Positions 18,075-27,655 of a stretch of DNA of 64,000 nt are shown piece after piece. This DNA comes from Huiozyma naganishii CBS 8797 (Eukaryota; Ascomycota; Saccharomycetes; Saccharomycetales; Saccharomycetaceae), in NCBI RefSeq assembly GCF_000348985.1, contig NC_035922.1, forward strand, positions 62,001-126,000, written 5' to 3'. The notes under the pieces are model-generated. The model saw nothing but the letters and a program-made list of their open reading frames with translations, was not told the DNA's origin and made no database searches. Positions within the stretch are counted from its first letter, which is position 1; each line of letters starts with the position of its first letter. A program made the position numbers and the translations under genes.

Positions 18075-18403
18075 AAACCGGGAGAGGTAAACCGGACACC
18101 AACTGTTGTAGTGCCCCCACTTGTGAATACGAAGGAATATATAACCGACACCGATGCTACGATACCTCGCTTCGCTGTTTCTAGGAACTGTACGTACGAT
18201 ATATAGGTAGAGCAAGATTGTTTCATTTTGAAGAGGGAAGGGGCAGAGCGAATCGACGCAAATCCAATCAGCAAACAAGAACCATCACTCTGCTGTGGTA
18301 ACTGGTCGGACACAGTGAGCCGTGTCAGGAATCAGGTCTGTGACACCCATGTGTTGGGCAGGAATCCAAGCAAGCAAGCCCTGATATGTCTTAAAGCCCC
18401 AGT

Positions 18404-18504
18404 AAGCCCTAAAATGTTTTAACAAACCCTAACTCAAATCCCAAGCCCTAATTTTAAGCCCTAGCCAAAACCCTAGCAAGCCCTAATCCACTCCCAAGCC
18501 CTAA
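18404..18504 (+). promoter_or_regulatory. Array of seven Tbf1-type AR-CCCTA sites upstream of SMI1
   Basis: Sites in one orientation: AAGCCCTAA at 18404, 18443, 18478 and 18496; AAACCCTAA at 18424; and near-matches AAGCCCTAG at 18456 and AAACCCTAG at 18468. The core ARCCCTAA is the established recognition sequence of the general regulatory factor Tbf1. The last site is two bases before a TCACGTGA box. The array ends about 245 bases before the SMI1 ATG. Binding by Tbf1 in this species is inferred. Confidence 0.75.
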
Positions 18505-18505
18505 T

Positions 18506-18513
18506 TCACGTGA
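18506..18513. promoter_or_regulatory. TCACGTGA box (Cbf1-type)
   Basis: A perfect 8-base palindrome matching the preferred Cbf1 site, placed directly after the last AAGCCCTAA unit in the SMI1 promoter. It is followed by a T8 tract. Confidence 0.6.
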
Positions 18514-18750
18514 CTTTTTTTTCGCGTCTGAAAAAAATTTAAACCCGAAATTTTTATTTTTCTTTCTTTTTTTTTGTGCGCCAAGGTTCCAGTTCAAAGT
18601 TCGAATGGTCGAGGTCCAGAGGGTTGTGGACTTGTTCTGTTTGTTCGAGGAGTCCTGTGAGAGACTGGTGGAGACGATACAGATACAGCAGTTGCCCAAA
18701 AGTGTTTTTTGAAGAGCGAGAAAAAAATATAGAGAGAAAGAGAGATTGCA

Positions 18751-20457
18751 ATGCAGGGTTTCAAAAGAAAGTTCAAGGAGTGGGTTTACTCATTCAGCAC
18801 TGAGGATCACTACGCGGAGTATGATCCGAACGAGGAACCGAGTTTCAATATGAGGCAGCGTACTGGCCCACCCGGCGGGGTCAATCCGTCGTCGATGAAT
18901 TTGACAGGTGGAGCTGCTGCGGAGGGGGACGAGGAGATGCATGTGGGGATGTCTGGTATTGCGGACTCGATCAACATCGATGCTTTGGAGGGGAACGAAG
19001 GTGTTTCGGACGTGTTGCTTGCATGGAGACACATTGATGCTTGGTCTGAGAAACATAACCCAGATTTGAACGCTACATTGGGAGATCCAGTGACGAACAA
19101 CGATATTTTGCACGCCGAGGAAGATCTAGAGATTTCGTTACCACCGAGCGTGAAAGTTTCAATGAGGATCCATGACGGTCAAGAGGACTTAGAATCAATG
19201 ACGGGCACATCCGGGCTTTTCTACGGTCTGCCGTTGATGACGCTGGATCAAGTGGTTGCCATGACACAGGCCTGGAGGAATGTCGCTTCAAACTTGAACA
19301 GACAGAGCCAGCAGAATTCCGGTTCCGCTGAGGGGAAATCCACTGATCGCCAACCACAACAGCAACAGCAGCAGCAAAGAAGCCAATTCAAGCTTCCCTT
19401 TATCCCACCTCAAGGGTCTGTCCCACCAGACGCAGTCATAAATGTATACGCTCATCCTGCCTGGATCCCCCTACTGACGGATAACGCTGGTAACCATATC
19501 GGTGTCGATCTGGCTCCTGGGCCCAAGGGCCACTACGGGCAAGTGATCACGTTTGGGAGGGACTTTGACGTGAAGTACGTCGTGGGTGCCAACTGGGGGG
19601 AGTTTCTCTTATCCTTTGCCAACGACCTGGAGGCAGGTAATTGGTTTCTGATCGAGGAGAGCGACGACTATTTTGCCGGTGACGGTGAACTTGTATTCAG
19701 AGACAAGAAATCTAATGGTCAAATACAAGATTACTTGGAGGTCTTGAAGAAAAGGGTGTTGTTGAAGAACAAAGACCTTTTGAAGACGGGCAACCAGCAA
19801 TCTACGCAAAAACAAGCGGCCCAGCAACAACAGGTACCACCTCCAGTCCCACCAAAAAATGAACAAATGGCAAATGAACTTACCTTTGATGACAGTGTAG
19901 CCACAGTGAAACAGACACAACCAAACGAATTCAAGAGAGGCGACGCGGTCCCAACCACAGAAAATGAGGATGACCTGGACGCCATTGTTACAGATGACGA
20001 GGGTCAGGAGGAACACGATATAATGGACGAGCCGATTGAAGAACCAGCTGAAACCGCAGCACATACGCCTGCTCAAGAACCTGAAACGTTACAAGCTTCG
20101 ATAGCCGAGCCGCAAGAAGAAAAGAGGCAAGAGGCACCGGAACAAGCCGCGGAAACTGCTATCGACCAAGATGCAGAAGCTGTTAAGCAGGCAACGGAAG
20201 ATGACACTGAAAAGACTGTGAACAACAGTGAAGAAGCAACGGAGACAACTCCAATAGAACCAGAAGAGGAAGAAGCTGTGGAATCAAAAGAAGATGAAAC
20301 TACCGAACCAGAACTGAACGAAAATGCGAAACCAGAGATTGAAGAGGAACCAAAGGCGGAAGAAACAGAGGAGATAACTACACCAAAGGAGGACGTTGTT
20401 GCCGAAGAACCAGAAGTTAAAGAACTCAAAGAAGAGTTTGAAGCAGTGGCACTATAA
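18751..20457 (+). CDS. SMI1: Smi1/Knr4, cell-wall synthesis regulator
   Basis: A 568-residue orthologue of Smi1/Knr4 (505 residues in S. cerevisiae), a hub that works with the Slt2 cell-wall-integrity MAP kinase and calcineurin and affects glucan synthesis. The start [25 protein letters not shown] is diagnostic in pattern. The folded SUKH/Knr4 core lies at about residues 80-340 and includes [20 protein letters not shown], then [15 protein letters not shown], then [19 protein letters not shown] and [11 protein letters not shown]. An inserted polyglutamine tract (QPQQQQQQQ) sits near residue 203. The C-terminal 180 residues are disordered and strongly acidic (Glu/Thr/Ala-rich). Its promoter carries the CCCTAA array. 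Confidence 0.96.
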   Translation: MQGFKRKFKEWVYSFSTEDHYAEYDPNEEPSFNMRQRTGPPGGVNPSSMNLTGGAAAEGDEEMHVGMSGIADSINIDALEGNEGVSDVLLAWRHIDAWSEKHNPDLNATLGDPVTNNDILHAEEDLEISLPPSVKVSMRIHDGQEDLESMTGTSGLFYGLPLMTLDQVVAMTQAWRNVASNLNRQSQQNSGSAEGKSTDRQPQQQQQQQRSQFKLPFIPPQGSVPPDAVINVYAHPAWIPLLTDNAGNHIGVDLAPGPKGHYGQVITFGRDFDVKYVVGANWGEFLLSFANDLEAGNWFLIEESDDYFAGDGELVFRDKKSNGQIQDYLEVLKKRVLLKNKDLLKTGNQQSTQKQAAQQQQVPPPVPPKNEQMANELTFDDSVATVKQTQPNEFKRGDAVPTTENEDDLDAIVTDDEGQEEHDIMDEPIEEPAETAAHTPAQEPETLQASIAEPQEEKRQEAPEQAAETAIDQDAEAVKQATEDDTEKTVNNSEEATETTPIEPEEEEAVESKEDETTEPELNENAKPEIEEEPKAEETEEITTPKEDVVAEEPEVKELKEEFEAVAL

Positions 20458-20812
20458 CTAACATTCATTCATCTCTCTTTTTAAGAAAAACCTCTTTGTT
20501 TTATTTATATCCATCGTTTGTTGTATAATAATTCCCGTAACGTTCCTCAAAGAATATCAAAGTAACTTTAGCCAATGTTGGTTGTTTGATACCACTTTCT
20601 TTTGCCCTCACCCATTCTTTCGACAAAGAATAAAAGTAGGAACCCGTGTCTACGAAATAGGTAGCAACTGTACTCTAAAGATATACAATTCTGTGTAACA
20701 TACTAAGTTAAATGAAACAACTCTTTGTTTTTACGTCATCTAACTTTCTGTGATATTTTACTGAAAGCGTTGTTTTGTGAATGCTTTGCTATAGATCTTT
20801 ATACATGCATAT
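20458..20812. other. SMI1/DIE2 convergent 3' region
   Basis: AT-rich tail-to-tail interval with TTTTATTTATATCC near 20500, GTATAATAATT near 20522 and other A/T-rich motifs expected for two polyadenylation regions. No gene seen. Confidence 0.55.
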
Positions 20813-22414
20813 TCACCAAATTATCCGTTGTAGGAACGGCTCATCTGACCACGAGAACGTGTATCTAATAAAAATCAATAAAGTAAAAACGTTTATGCCC
20901 ATAAACCAAAGGAACTCCCAAAGTAATCTTCCTGTAGAGCTGACAGTAACAGGAGGTTCATCATTTTGGGCGGGTACCAACTCCTCGAATATAGGCTCTG
21001 CATTACACGTAATGAAAATTCTCCAAAACAAGTACGGTAAAATGTAGTATCTTGGCTCCAGGAGTGGAGATGGTATTAATGTGGCAAATGTGCACACTAT
21101 TAGAGCAGTCCAAGAAATATGTGTCAATTGTAAAGGCAAATGGATTGTTTCTCTTACTGGCAGGGGTAACACAGGATGGAAAACCATTTCGTTTGGTCTC
21201 ATTAGTTCCAAGTAGATGAAGGTACAAAAGTGATACACTGGTGCCATGAACCAGTATTTGATCAGTTTGCGTTTGTGTCCGAGGAGTTTCCTGAACAGGT
21301 AGAAAGTATAGTGTCTGTTGTCCGCTAGTAAAAATGGGTGAACTTTAGTGAAATACCTGATAATTAACATGATACCTATGATTTCGAAAAAGGTCCTGAT
21401 GGGTTTTGAAAGAAACCTGTTCTTGTAACTTCTCAAAAAGTTTCTCGACCCCCATATGGGGACGCTGAAGGCAGCGATGAAGAGGAACAAATAAAATATT
21501 TGCATGAAATGTAGCCCGACAGAGTGATTGGATTTATCGCCAAGGGTAATTGATCTATTCCATATTAGATATATGAAAAATAGAACAAAGTTCAAAGCGT
21601 ATGGCATTACAACATGGTTGAACTCTTCCACGGCAAAAATAAACGCTTTCAAATAGTTGTTGACATTGTGAGTATTGAACTTTTTGGTAAGTATAGCCCT
21701 TCTTTCCACTGCAAGGACCATGATAAACCCTGTCCAGATAATGTTGGTTTGTCTGAAAAGACAACTAATTGCCGCACAAAGAGAACTTGCCCATATACTT
21801 TTCCGCTCACCCAAGGGCAAAGTAAGGATCAACGTTAAAGACTCCACGATAAAAATTGTGGACCAGACATCCGTATAGTACAAATAATAATAGGTGGTCA
21901 ATAACGGAAAACACATCAGTGTAATAGGCCAAAACCCAATGGCATTGAACAGGAATAGAGGTCTTAGTACAACCCAGGGGAAGATCACCACGCCACCAAA
22001 GAGATTGACAAGTCTCAAAATCGTAAGAGTAGACCATGATTTGAATATGGGCTTCAACAGATGGTGGTTTGCCCAGCCCAGTAGGTATAGACCTGGGGGT
22101 GTTGTGATTTTTTTATCCCATTGCGACCATTTGCCATTGAGATAGGTTAGAGTCTGGCCTATATGAAATTTTTCATCGATGAACTGATACGGTACGACTC
22201 TGCTCGTCAAATACCAAAATGTGACTAAAAAATACACCAGTATGACAGGATACAGAAGCATATTTATGGTGAAACCCATCACAACCTCGTCTTCAATGTT
22301 CCTTTGGATGCCCGGTGCAATCAGTTGTGTAGAAAGCAAATCAGCATCTGCTCCCTCGACGACATCAGGCTTACCATCTTGACTCTGCTCGCCTGTACTA
22401 GACTCACTCCCCAT
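20813..22414 (-). CDS. DIE2: Die2/Alg10, terminal alpha-1,2-glucosyltransferase
   Basis: A 533-residue ER multi-spanning glucosyltransferase (S. cerevisiae 525) that adds the final alpha-1,2 glucose to the dolichol-linked oligosaccharide before N-glycosylation. Diagnostic segments are [19 protein letters not shown], then [15 protein letters not shown], then [16 protein letters not shown], then [15 protein letters not shown], then [20 protein letters not shown] and the conserved C-terminus LQRIIW. At least ten hydrophobic segments are visible. I take the ATG at 22414 ([10 protein letters not shown]); the longer frame would need a GTG start. The N-terminal cytosolic stretch is acidic. The gene is AT-richer than its neighbours. 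Confidence 0.96.
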   Translation of the reverse strand: MGSESSTGEQSQDGKPDVVEGADADLLSTQLIAPGIQRNIEDEVVMGFTINMLLYPVILVYFLVTFWYLTSRVVPYQFIDEKFHIGQTLTYLNGKWSQWDKKITTPPGLYLLGWANHHLLKPIFKSWSTLTILRLVNLFGGVVIFPWVVLRPLFLFNAIGFWPITLMCFPLLTTYYYLYYTDVWSTIFIVESLTLILTLPLGERKSIWASSLCAAISCLFRQTNIIWTGFIMVLAVERRAILTKKFNTHNVNNYLKAFIFAVEEFNHVVMPYALNFVLFFIYLIWNRSITLGDKSNHSVGLHFMQIFYLFLFIAAFSVPIWGSRNFLRSYKNRFLSKPIRTFFEIIGIMLIIRYFTKVHPFLLADNRHYTFYLFRKLLGHKRKLIKYWFMAPVYHFCTFIYLELMRPNEMVFHPVLPLPVRETIHLPLQLTHISWTALIVCTFATLIPSPLLEPRYYILPYLFWRIFITCNAEPIFEELVPAQNDEPPVTVSSTGRLLWEFLWFMGINVFTLLIFIRYTFSWSDEPFLQRIIW

Positions 22415-22662
22415 GATAGGTTCCGTCAACAGGGGGTATCCTAATTGATCTTGCACAGCTTCTTCCTCCACGAATTGATAGCAAGAACTTGATCAAATTT
22501 ATTAAAGACTGAAAAATTAAAGAACCTTAATATGTGTCACTGGGGGAAGTGTCAAGAGCAATTGAGAAGGTTGTCTTCTCCCAGATCGTCAGCGATATAC
22601 AGCAATTAAGAATATATAGAGATATAGTGTGATGTGATGTTATATAAACGTAGCGTGTGTTG

Positions 22663-24376
22663 TTATCTAAGGACCCGATTCTTCGAAACGGCGAAGTAAT
22701 TGATACCTTCTAGATGTTCGATCAAAATAGACCCAAAAACTCCCTCCTCTTGGATATCTCTGATGACATCCTCTTTTTCATCCCATAGTTTGTAGAATCG
22801 TAGTGTTTCGTCCGTGGTGGCCACACAGATGGAAGAGCCAGTGGGCGATAAGGAGCTACTAAGTGCCCTCAATGGAGTCGGTGATTTTACCTCCAGGATT
22901 TTCTCTAGTTGCGGGTAGGAGTATAACTTAAGCAAGACCGGGTCCCTTACGTTACTAAAACCGAAAGTGGCAGCTATCTGCTTGTACCTGGGTGACCAAA
23001 TTAGTGAGGTGACCTGTGCTTTTGCCCTTATTTCGTTAATCAGCGTACCGGTACCGACGTGCCAGAATTTAATTGTTCGGTCTTTACTCCCACCTCCTGT
23101 GGCCAGTAGAGACTTGGACCAGGGGCAGAAGGCTACAGCTTTAACGGCTGCGCTGTGAGGGAAAATGTTTTTCAGACTGGGTTCATGGATATCGGAGATG
23201 TCCCATATCGTACAAGCGTTATCGTTTCCGCCTACCGCAATCAATTTGTTATTATAGTTAATGGACAAACCTGATTAGAAAAAGGGATAATGTTGCAATT
23301 GGTAAGAAAAGAAGTATGATTTGTTAGTAACAAGGTGCCGAGACCTGTGTCGGTTTTTGGACCAGAGGGTATTTTGGAGGGTACCTACCACAAACTTGTT
23401 GACCATGTGCAGAGAACTTCATTTTTAGAAGCATAGTGTTCGTAACCGTATTTATTTCCACGAGGCTGACGTCTCCATTATCTTCTCCGACGAGCAGTCG
23501 CCTGTTGATTTCAACATCGCCTGTTCGCCCGCCAAACCATTCGATACAGGTCACGCTTTTAGGCACCAAAGTCCGATATGAATATTTCGAGTGTCCACCT
23601 GGCGGGACTGAATGGTTTGATTCAAATTTCTTAAGACACTCTTCCTCATCGAATAGGATAACCAGCCCCCGCTTCGTTCCAATAAGGAATTTACTAGACA
23701 TTTTGTCAAATGACACGCAGGTGACGACATCATGCTGGTTATGCAAGTAAGAATGCATCAGTATAGGAAGAGCACCCTTTTCTTCAACCCACAAGTACAC
23801 GGAGCAACCCAGCGCAACAAGAACGTTTCCCGATCTTGCCGACCAAGATATCAAATTAGAGTAGAAATCGTTTCTTAGACAAGGAGCATCCAGCACCCTG
23901 AAGGGCATATGTGATTTGGCCCTTTTGGCAGCTCTCCTGGACGGTACTCGATTAGTTACAGGCCTTTCCTTTGTTGATGGAGGTACCGCGAGCCCATTGG
24001 AACTGAAGTTGTACACTCTATTATCTTCCCTGTGAAACCCGAGAGAGGTTGCTATGACAGCTCTATGCAACTTGATTTTGGCGTAGTCATCCCCATTTTG
24101 CTCTGCCGTAGCGGGAGTGAGCTCATTGGAAGTGTCAACCAAACTATTTGAGTCATCGTTCGCCATCGGACCGTAGCGCCCCTCACCGTTCAGAAACTCC
24201 GGAGATGACAATCTCTCAGGAGAAGGCGACCTATTAAAACTTAACTCTGGTGGAGACTGCAATGTATTGAACTTCTTCAGACTTGGAGAAGCTCTGTACG
24301 CTCTCTTCGAAGCGGATTGGGGAATGTACCTGTCCGCTTGCGGACTCGCCTTCACCTGCTTCAACGAACGCGACAT
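22663..24376 (-). CDS. AMA1: Ama1, meiosis-specific APC/C activator (two exons)
   Basis: Exon 1 is 24376-23389 and exon 2 is 23270-22663, giving 531 residues when joined (S. cerevisiae 593). Ama1 is the Cdc20/Cdh1-family WD40 activator that directs the anaphase-promoting complex in meiosis and spore-wall assembly. Exon 1 holds a disordered Ser/Pro-rich head, a FRVLDAPCLRNDFYSNLISWS start of the propeller and WD blades to KFSAHGQQVCG. Exon 2 resumes with LSINYNNKLIAVGGNDNACTIWD and ends in NRVLR, fitting the IR-type tail of APC activators (last two residues L-R). The glycine codon is split by the intron, phase 1. S. cerevisiae AMA1 also has an intron, spliced in meiosis with Mer1. A Ndt80-type element (GACACAAAA, 24645-24653) lies in the divergent promoter. 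Confidence 0.93.
23271..23388 (-). other. AMA1 spliceosomal intron (118 nt)
   Basis: On the gene strand the donor is GTAGGT after CAAGTTTGTG. The branch site is a perfect TACTAAC (23323-23329 on the plus strand as GTTAGTA), and the acceptor is TAATCAG. The splice joins the frames exactly through a Gly codon conserved in the WD40 repeat. The donor departs from the yeast consensus GTATGT at position 4 (G instead of T). Confidence 0.9.
23377..23384 (-). promoter_or_regulatory. Mer1-type splicing enhancer in the AMA1 intron
   Basis: GTACCCTC on the gene strand, starting four bases into the intron. The established Mer1 enhancer is AYACCCUY near the donor of meiotic introns; this matches 7 of 8 positions, the first being G instead of A. 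Confidence 0.6.
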
Positions 24377-24755
24377 CTGTAGTTATAGTGTCTGATGGCA
24401 ATTAACACGGTAGTGGATCAGCCAGTGATGCACTCTATTTTAATGGTTCCAGCCCCTGCGAATCCTTCCTATGTGCAACAAATACCCTTGCACTAGCGCT
24501 GCAAGAACGAGGATAAATGCTGTACTGTACACGAAGGAACAAGGGGAAGCCAATGCCAATGTGCAATTGCCGCTGTGAGTAAAGTCTGAGCAAATTGGTC
24601 TTGAGGTTCCTTGTTTTGCGAAGGTTCCGAGTTGTGCGTATTTCGACACAAAATGTATCAATATGTTATTGCGAATCTTCTTATAACGATAAATGTACGT
24701 TTGAAGTGGTGTCGTTGGGAGGTTGATCGACCGCGCTCGAGGACCGTCAAATACC
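24377..24755. other. AMA1/HSV2 divergent promoter
   Basis: No gene seen. GACACAAAA at 24645-24653 matches the middle sporulation element gNCRCAAAA/T bound by Ndt80. A weaker inverted partner (TTTTGCGAA) lies at 24613-24621. Both are about 240-275 bases from the AMA1 start. Confidence 0.5.
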
Positions 24756-25880
24756 ATGGTAGCTACCCCCGAGGCCCCGAAATACACTGCCGTGTCCTTT
24801 AACAGGGATGATTCGTGCTTTTGTTGCTGCCATAGTACAGGATTTCAAGTGTTCAACACGGACCCCCTTCAAAGCAAGATCGAGAACGTGTTCTCCGGGT
24901 CCGTTGGGAGAGCGAAGCTGCTCAATCGGAGCAATTACATTGCGCTGATAGGCGGCGATGGGAGCAAGCCTGCCTTCCCGTTGAACAAACTGATCATTTG
25001 GGATGATCTGTTGCAGAAGGAAACTTTGAAGCTGAGTTTTATGTCCCTCGTCCAGGACGTATTTCTCACGCGGTTATATATTGTAGCCCAGGTAGATGGT
25101 GCACTTTGCGTGTATCGTTTCAAGAGCTATCCACAACGGGTGGGATCGGACATCCCCACGAGCAGGGGGTCCCCCGTTGGCTTTCAAATGAACGGCAAGA
25201 ACCAGGGAATACTTGTGTACGAGTCCGCAACGCACCCGGGACAATTGCACGTTGCAACGTTGGAGACTAAAGACACGGATGTTGGTGACTCTGTGTTCTT
25301 CCCCACGACGATTATCAAAGCTCACAAGACGACCGTGCGGCTCGTTAAGTTGAACCGGCAGAGCACGCTGCTGGCAACTTCTTCCGTGAAGGGTACAGTG
25401 ATCCGTGTATTCAATGTTACGAACGGGACGCTGGTGAACGAATTCCGGCGTGGGTCGGACCCTGCAGAGATATACGCCATGAGCTTCAACCCGTCTGGTG
25501 ACAAGCTGTGCGTTGTCTCGAATAAACAAACATTACATATCTACCAGCTGGGCGGCGGCAGCAACGGGCAGCAGGAGGCCAACCGGAGACACGCCTTCCA
25601 GGGACTTGTGCCGCAGTTCAAGTACCTCCAATCGAAATGGTCGATGTGTTCTAGTCACCTGTATAATCCGACTTTGCACATGCAGGAGAGGTACGACCGA
25701 TCAGATCGGTGCTCCGTGGGCTGGTGTAACGAGAACAACGACACCGTGGTGCTCGTGTGGCATAACCTTGGGATATACGAAAGGTATGTGATAATGAAAG
25801 AACCGAATCCAACAAAGGGTAAAGAATATGAAGAAAAATGGCAAATCGTACGAGAGTCGTGGCGAGACTTGAGTCCATGA
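24756..25880 (+). CDS. HSV2: Hsv2, phosphoinositide-binding PROPPIN
   Basis: A 374-residue seven-bladed WD40 protein of the Atg18/Atg21/Hsv2 family, binding PI3P and PI(3,5)P2 on endosomes and vacuoles and supporting piecemeal microautophagy of the nucleus. Diagnostic pieces are AVSFNRDDSCFC near the start, FNTDPLQSKIENVF, KLIIWDDLLQKET, and the double-site lipid motif FRRG within NEFRRGSDPAEIYAMSFNPSGDKLCVVSNKQTLHIY. The tail WQIVRESWRDL matches Hsv2. I use the first ATG (24756); the frame continues upstream only from a TTG. Its paralogue ATG21 is also in this window, at 44776. Confidence 0.95.
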   Translation: MVATPEAPKYTAVSFNRDDSCFCCCHSTGFQVFNTDPLQSKIENVFSGSVGRAKLLNRSNYIALIGGDGSKPAFPLNKLIIWDDLLQKETLKLSFMSLVQDVFLTRLYIVAQVDGALCVYRFKSYPQRVGSDIPTSRGSPVGFQMNGKNQGILVYESATHPGQLHVATLETKDTDVGDSVFFPTTIIKAHKTTVRLVKLNRQSTLLATSSVKGTVIRVFNVTNGTLVNEFRRGSDPAEIYAMSFNPSGDKLCVVSNKQTLHIYQLGGGSNGQQEANRRHAFQGLVPQFKYLQSKWSMCSSHLYNPTLHMQERYDRSDRCSVGWCNENNDTVVLVWHNLGIYERYVIMKEPNPTKGKEYEEKWQIVRESWRDLSP

Positions 25881-25952
25881 GACGTCATGTGTGGAATTGG
25901 ACCCCCCCCCCCAAAGTCAGTTCCCCCATTCAAACCAAAAATATATATACAT

Positions 25953-26660
25953 TCACAAGCTCTCCACGAGCAATTTGGCCTCATTTAGGTAGACTCCATG
26001 TACATTGTATTTGAACTTGTCTCTCTCGTGTGTCTCGTTGAACGCGAAATAGTACAGAGAAACGTTGTCCAATTCATTCCAGAACATCTTAAAGCAATGT
26101 TTGACATCGTACTGCCAAAACGTGTCTGCGACTCTCCCAGGGTGCCATGTATTTGGTAAATTCCAAACGAGTGCAGATTTACTCTCGAGCAGTTCCGTAC
26201 CAACAACTGCTTCCCCTAAGGTCTTCGTCGATTCCTCATTAGGTGAAGCGATTGCGAGCCTGTAAGCGTCCTCGGACGCATACGCAGCCTCCAGATTCCT
26301 CGAATACTGCATGAACTTGTCCACAACCGTAGCAAGTTCCCCAGCAGGTTGGAACCGTACCCTGACTTTATTCAGCCGTTTCCCGCGGGTTCTTTCCAAA
26401 TACTCGTCCCTCACCCTAGCATTGTCAAAAAGAAGGACGTACTTGTCTCTAAACTGGAAATAGCGGGGGTCCCGGACCCTCCATAACCTCGCAGGCGGCG
26501 CTGCGGGACCCTCCAGGGAACCAAAGGGCCCTAGAACCCCCAATTGTTGGAAGTCGCCTCGGTCAAACGCAGGGTAATAGCTGTTGTAGATGAGCGCCCG
26601 CTGCGCGAGACGGCTGCTCCACCGCGCAAAGACCAGCGGCCCACACCGCAGACCATTCAT
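25953..26660 (-). CDS. PET54: Pet54, mitochondrial COX1/COX3 expression factor
   Basis: A 235-residue orthologue of Pet54 (293 residues in S. cerevisiae). Pet54 activates COX3 mRNA translation with Pet122 and Pet494 and acts in COX1 intron aI5beta splicing on the matrix side of the inner membrane. Conserved segments are YNSYYPAFDRGDFQQL, RDPRYFQFRDKYVLLFDN, KRLNKVRVRFQP, and near the end SALVWNLPNTWHPGRVADTFWQYDVKHCFKMFWNE (cited in part), an RRM-like fold. The first ATG starts MNGLRCGPLVFARWSSRLA, an Arg-containing amphipathic mitochondrial presequence. It is shorter than the S. cerevisiae protein mainly at the N-terminus. It converges with HSV2, 72 bases apart. Confidence 0.9.
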   Translation of the reverse strand: MNGLRCGPLVFARWSSRLAQRALIYNSYYPAFDRGDFQQLGVLGPFGSLEGPAAPPARLWRVRDPRYFQFRDKYVLLFDNARVRDEYLERTRGKRLNKVRVRFQPAGELATVVDKFMQYSRNLEAAYASEDAYRLAIASPNEESTKTLGEAVVGTELLESKSALVWNLPNTWHPGRVADTFWQYDVKHCFKMFWNELDNVSLYYFAFNETHERDKFKYNVHGVYLNEAKLLVESL

Positions 26661-27655
26661 TACAGCTCGCACAGGTAGCTGAGGCCCCAACGTCTCGTAG
26701 AACCAAACTGTTCACCTTACCTGGTAGTTAACTGCACAGCATCGAAGCTGATGTCGTAATCCAAAAAAAGAAAAGAAAAAAAAAAAACAGCGACAATTCC
26801 TCGAAGTATAAAAGGCGAAGAAAACGCAGTGAAAAATTCTGATCCTCTTCCCGTTTCCCGACGTGGTGTCTTCCACGAGAGATCGGTAGGCGACGGGTCT
26901 GCTACGGACTGGCGACCGTACTTACTGCAACCACCTTCCCCCTTCCGGCTCTCTGCGATCGGCATCGTCATCCGTGCTGCGTGAGGACTGCGAAGTCTCT
27001 CGCACAGCCCGACATGCATCGAACATGGTTCTTGCCTTTTACCAGAACCATCCGGGTGCCGTCCAGGCTATGCGCCGGGCGGGCAGGTGGACCTGCAACG
27101 GTCTCAGTTCAGGTCCCGACGTTTCAATTTTTGGAACTCTTTTTTTATTTTGTTTGTCTAGTCAGCGTACACGCTGACGGGCTCCCCCCCTCTTTCAATA
27201 AGCATTGCAAGCAGCTCTTCTTCTGAGTCTCATGAGTCCATGAACTTTGTTTATTATTGAGGAATGGGTTGAATGGCCCCATTCTTTATCACTTCTCACG
27301 AATGCGACACGAAATCTTGCTTTTACCCTTTTGGGAAATAAGGTTTCGCTGACTCCGCGGTCCTGCGGCTCTTTCTGTGTCGGTGGAACAATGCATGGCC
27401 GCATTCGGAAGAAAAACGCGAAAAGAAGAGACATAAACCGTATTTTCGCGTCTCGAGGTTGTTGCACTGTCTTGGGATGGGAGTATATCTTCGGAATGTA
27501 AACAGTACCGACGTAACACTTCTCTCCTCATTCCGCTCATCTGTCCTTGCCTTTTCCCTTGCAGTAGAGAGTCCATTGACCTCGAAGGATAGTAATAGTA
27601 GTTGAATTAGCAGCAGCGGTAGCAGTCGCATCGCGCTAGCATCGTCCTCATCTCA
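26661..27655. other. Long PET54/TOS2 divergent promoter region
   Basis: About 1 kb with no gene I can support. A 12-base A tract (26775-26786) and TATAAAAG near 26808 lie close to PET54 but read rightward, far from TOS2, so they could start an unannotated rightward transcript. Small frames after it (70-80 codons near 27014) look non-coding. Two inverted SCB sites lie at 27417 and 27444. Confidence 0.5.
27416..27450. promoter_or_regulatory. Inverted pair of SBF (SCB) sites upstream of TOS2
   Basis: CGCGAAA on the plus strand at 27417-27423 and its reverse complement TTTCGCG at 27444-27450, 206-239 bases before the TOS2 ATG. CRCGAAA is the Swi4 recognition element. TOS2 is named as a target of SBF in S. 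cerevisiae, so gene and site agree. Confidence 0.75.

Larger units (their letters stand above)
18075..18750. other. PHB2-SMI1 intergenic region
   Basis: S. cerevisiae has BNS1 in this interval; nothing like it is seen here. The SMI1-proximal half holds an array of AAGCCCTAA sites (18404-18504), a TCACGTGA box (18506-18513), and then T-rich tracts with TATAGAGAG near 18728. The PHB2-proximal half holds no recognised gene. Confidence 0.6.

Noticed and set aside
18505..18600. Centromere: TCACGTG-like CDEI followed by AT-rich DNA and a CCGAAA
   Set aside because: The CCGAAA lies only about 30 bases after the box, the surrounding CDEIII bases (TGTTT..TG) are missing, and the AT-rich spacer is too short. 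It is better read as a promoter E-box plus T tracts.
18514..18750. snoRNA gene downstream of the CCCTAA array
   Set aside because: No C box (RTGATGA) with matching D box was visible before the SMI1 start, and the SMI1 5' leader fills the interval.
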